Source of the DNA: Isoperla grammatica
Lineage: Eukaryota; Arthropoda; Insecta; Plecoptera; Perlodidae
NCBI GenBank assembly: GCA_945910005.1
Contig: OX246746.1
Span: 15,152,022 to 15,216,021 of the forward strand
Direction: 5' to 3'
Length of the DNA stretch: 64,000 nt
The notes under the pieces are model-generated. The model saw only the letters and a list, made by a program, of their open reading frames with translations, did not search any database and was not told the origin of the DNA. The position numbers were made by a program, and so were the translations under genes. Shown in pieces: positions 61,198 through 64,000 of this stretch (position 1 is the stretch's first letter; the number at the start of each line of letters is the position of its first letter).

Positions 61198-61960
61198 TAT
61201 TGTGAATGTATTAATTTATTTTATTTTAAAGTGATTTGAAGACTGTGGTATACATATCAATATGGTTGTTGCATTAATATTATAACGCTGATGTCAGAAC
61301 AAGTTACATTAGAAGTCGCGTTTCATTAATGAATATTAATTGTATCACTATGTTACACTTGTTGAACATAAACGTATTCGTATATAACATTTTGTTTATG
61401 CTTTTAGTTGGATGTAAGTGAAATAATAAATTGAAGCTATATTTAAGAATAATAAAAGTTAAATAATGCTAGTAGAAGTTTTCTAGTTTGCCTCATTACG
61501 AACATAACTTTCCGTTAGTGTTAAGCCTTAATTGCATGGTAGTTCATAACACACACAGTAAAAGCAGATAAAATATTTTCATCTTAATTGTATGTATAAA
61601 TCAATAGCCATGGTTTTATGAAGTTAATCTGATTACAGCTGTTAAATTAATACATGACAGTCAACTCTTTTTATCAGAGGGTTCTTTCCTTACTTTGCAA
61701 TAACTTGAGAGTTACAGGCAATCGTGTACATACATGGGCACTAATCTACAGTGGGTGGATTTAAGAGGTATTCAAACTTCTTTTTCAAAAAAATGGCTGA
61801 TGCATACGATCTGTATCATTATAAATTGCTATTATGAATTTTTGGGGTTTTGGGATCTAGAATAATAATTTCCCATAAAACGTATCCTGTTTATTAAAAA
61901 CCTATAATTTAAATGTGTAGTTATCTATGTATTCGAGTGCGTGACAATACTTAGTTTAAG
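61198..61960. other. AT-rich DNA, no gene recognised
   Basis: No frame above 60 codons and no repeat visible. Confidence 0.4.
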
Positions 61961-62058
61961 TGATATCTGCGTGATATCACTAGTATTGGCTGATTGCTGA
62001 GGCGGACCGCGTGGAAAACACTCTTTCATCCAATATTAAGTGATAACCACGTATCACT
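61961..62058. mobile_element. 98-bp element bounded by two hairpins
   Basis: AGTGATATCTGCGTGATATCACT at the left is a 9-bp-arm hairpin (arms AGTGATATC and GATATCACT). AGTGATAACCACGTATCACT at the right is a 7-bp-arm hairpin. The two ends are also inverted copies of each other, including TAGTATTGG and CCAATATTA inside them. The GC-richer centre is GAGGCGGACCGCGTGG. This looks like a minimal inverted-repeat element or a regulatory hairpin pair. Confidence 0.6.
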
Positions 62059-62970
62059 GAAAGTGAGTATTGTTATTTTAACGTAACAAGTTCAGGAATA
62101 GCTCTCCTGGGGGAATCACAAGTAGAAGGTAAAACAGTAGACGCGTACATAACGAAAATTGTGATATAATCTAGAATGAGCGTTGTAATGTATAAGTAGA
62201 AATGAAAAGACTGTCATAAACAAGGTAAAAAAATAAGAATGGACATCTTTTTTAATATTGATGCCGGTTCACGTTTGGTCTAGAAGAGGGAAAACATTAT
62301 ACCTCTGTATCGCTCGACGTTCAAAACATTTTCAGAGCAGTACAGTTTGAATGACAAGTTTAAAATCAGTTTCCTTCAAAATATTCAATTGCCTTCTCAT
62401 GATAATTAACGTTAATAATTATAATTGATGCTCTAATAAAGCTTCGGGAGAAATTTCATCTCCCGGATGTTAAATGGGTCTAAGTCAGAGATGTGACCGT
62501 AACGGAGTTACTATCGTCAAGACAGTAAACCCCACATTAATATTGTTTTACTAACGTGGGGGAATATGAATATCCAGATATAATCGCAAATAGTGGCGAT
62601 AGCGAGAAACTTTATATTTACGATACTCGGCAATTGGGACATTAAGTTGATCTATCAACTACGATTCCCAAAGGAAAATATATAAAGAGATAAGTAAGGG
62701 TAGATAACAATTTCCCATCAATGTTTTTTTCTGGATAAAAAATAAATAGTGTCAACTGTAGTAAATAATGAGGCACTGCAAGAAGAACTATTCATGTCAC
62801 CAATGTGTTTAGATAACGACCACAATAATGGTAGAAGATAAGATACAGCAATGATCAGACACTAGGGGTGTGTAATCTTTGAATACGGTTGCTCACTTTT
62901 CGATTAACTTCATCTAATAACCGTAAATCCTATCCTTATTTCATGTTCTCAGTTATAAATAGATCTTGAG
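62059..62970. other. No gene recognised
   Basis: Small inverted repeats near 62,448-62,470 (CGGGAGAAATTTCATCTCCCG) and 62,530-62,565 (CCCCAC and GTGGGG). Nothing else stands out. Confidence 0.45.
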
Positions 62971-64000
62971 CCTTGCTTACTGCTTTCCAGCTCTCACACG
63001 GCTTGCTTGCTGCTTTCCACCGTTCACACGGCTTGCTTGAGGCTTTCCACCTGTCACACGGTTTGTTTGCTGCTTTCCACCTATCACACGGCTTGCTTGC
63101 TGCTTTCCACCGTTCACACGGCTTGCTTGAGGCTTTCCACCTGTCACACTGCTTGTTTGCTGCTTTCCAGCTCTCACACGGCTTGCTTGCTGCTTTCCAC
63201 CGTTCACACGGCTTGCTTGAGGCTTTCCACCTGTCACACGGCTTGTTTGCTGCTTTCCACCTATCACACGGCTTGCTTGCTGCTTTGCACCTGTCACACG
63301 GCTTGCTTGCAGCTTTCCACCGTTCACACGGCTTGCTTGAGGCTTTCCACCTATCACACGGCTTGCTTGCAGATTTCCACCGTTCACACGGCTTGCTTGA
63401 GGCTTTCCATCTATCACACGGCTTGCTTGCTGCTTTCCACATGTCACACGGCTTGCTTGCTGCTTTCCACCTATCACACGGCTTGCTTGCTGCTTTGCAC
63501 CTGTCACACGGCTTGCTTGCAGCTTTCCACCGTTCACACGGCTTGCTTGAGGCTTTCCACCTATCACACGGCTTGCTTGCTGCTTTCCACCTGTCACACG
63601 GCTTGCTTGCAGCTTTCCACCGTTCACACGGCTTGCTTGAGGCTTTCCACCCATCACACGGCTTGCTTGCTGCTTTCCACCTGTCACACGGCTTGCTTGC
63701 AGCTTTCCACCATTGACACGGCTTGCTTTCTGCTTTCCACCTATCACACGGCTTCCTTGCAGCTTTCCACCGTTGACACGGTTTGCTTTCTGCTTTGCAC
63801 CTATCACACGGCTTGCTTGCAGCTTTGCACCTATCACACGGCTTGCTTGCAGCTTTCCACCGTTGACACGGCTTGCTTTCTGCTTTGTACCTATCACACG
63901 GCTTGCTTGCTGCTTTGCACCTATCACACGGCTTGCTTGCTGCTTTGCACCTGTCACACGGCTTGCTTGCAGCTTTCCACCGTTGACACGGCTTGCTTTC
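62971..64000. repeat. 30-bp minisatellite, over 34 units, runs off the window
   Basis: The unit is GCTTGCTTGCTGCTTTCCAC followed by CTATCACACG. Left units follow a three-unit (90-bp) order: CCGTTCACACG, then a TTGAGGC unit with CTGTC, then a TTGTTTGC or plain unit with CTATC. Because 30 is divisible by three and stops are rare, frames stay open on both strands: 247 codons plus; 168 and 326 codons minus, with the minus frames open to the window edge. One minus frame repeats KPC[D/E]RWKA(A/S)S, another SRV-x-GGK-x-QA. Coding is possible but not shown. Confidence 0.97.

Noticed and set aside
62971..64000. CRISPR-like array
   Set aside because: Units are contiguous 30-bp repeats without unique spacers, in eukaryotic-type DNA.

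Overview
The window is non-coding DNA from an animal nuclear genome. It is AT-rich, has no operon-like gene packing, and is full of microsatellites, minisatellites, tRNA-derived SINEs and short inverted-repeat DNA transposons. The style of repeats fits a marine invertebrate, possibly an echinoderm such as a sea cucumber, but that assignment is a guess. I found no open reading frame that I could assign to a known protein family. The longest ones are translations of tandem repeats (TGAA, 30-bp, AAT, AG and G tracts).

Layout. 1-13 kb: a SINE-1 copy, a composite AAT/AAG/poly-T tract, an LTR end with a primer-binding-like site (5.74-5.84 kb), a 1.2-kb hAT-like element with 11-bp terminal repeats (6.48-7.69 kb) and two tRNA-like or tail-sharing repeats. 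13-18 kb: a SINE-2 copy broken by a 280-bp inverted-repeat element, thirteen 83-bp satellite units, another SINE-2 and a long AG tract. 18-26 kb: a 193-bp MITE, an AAT array joined to a SINE-1 with a folded-back 3' end, a 381-bp hAT MITE with a perfect 8-bp target duplication, and sixteen 64-bp satellite units that carry a primer-binding-like motif. 26-36 kb: two copies of a near-perfect foldback element in opposite orientation, a plus-strand SINE-1 and SINE-2, a 1.3-kb almost pure AATG array, a SINE-1 and a 197-bp palindrome. 36-48 kb: a SINE-1 split by a GC-rich hAT-like insertion, two more 193-bp MITEs, a partial SINE-1, a hAT-like element with ACCCGC repeats, and six to seven 176-bp satellite units. 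48-62 kb: mostly unique AT-rich DNA with three palindromes, a second LTR end, AAT/TTA tracts and a retroposon 3' end. 62.97-64 kb: a 30-bp minisatellite running off the window.

How the parts relate. Three multi-copy families can be built from the window alone: SINE-1 (six copies), SINE-2 (three copies plus two repeats sharing its tail) and a 193-bp MITE (three copies). The most informative relationship is the tRNA-Ala primer-binding-like motif, seen at three dispersed sites and again in every unit of the 64-bp satellite. This suggests that the satellite arose from a retroelement end. No previously undescribed multi-gene system is visible.
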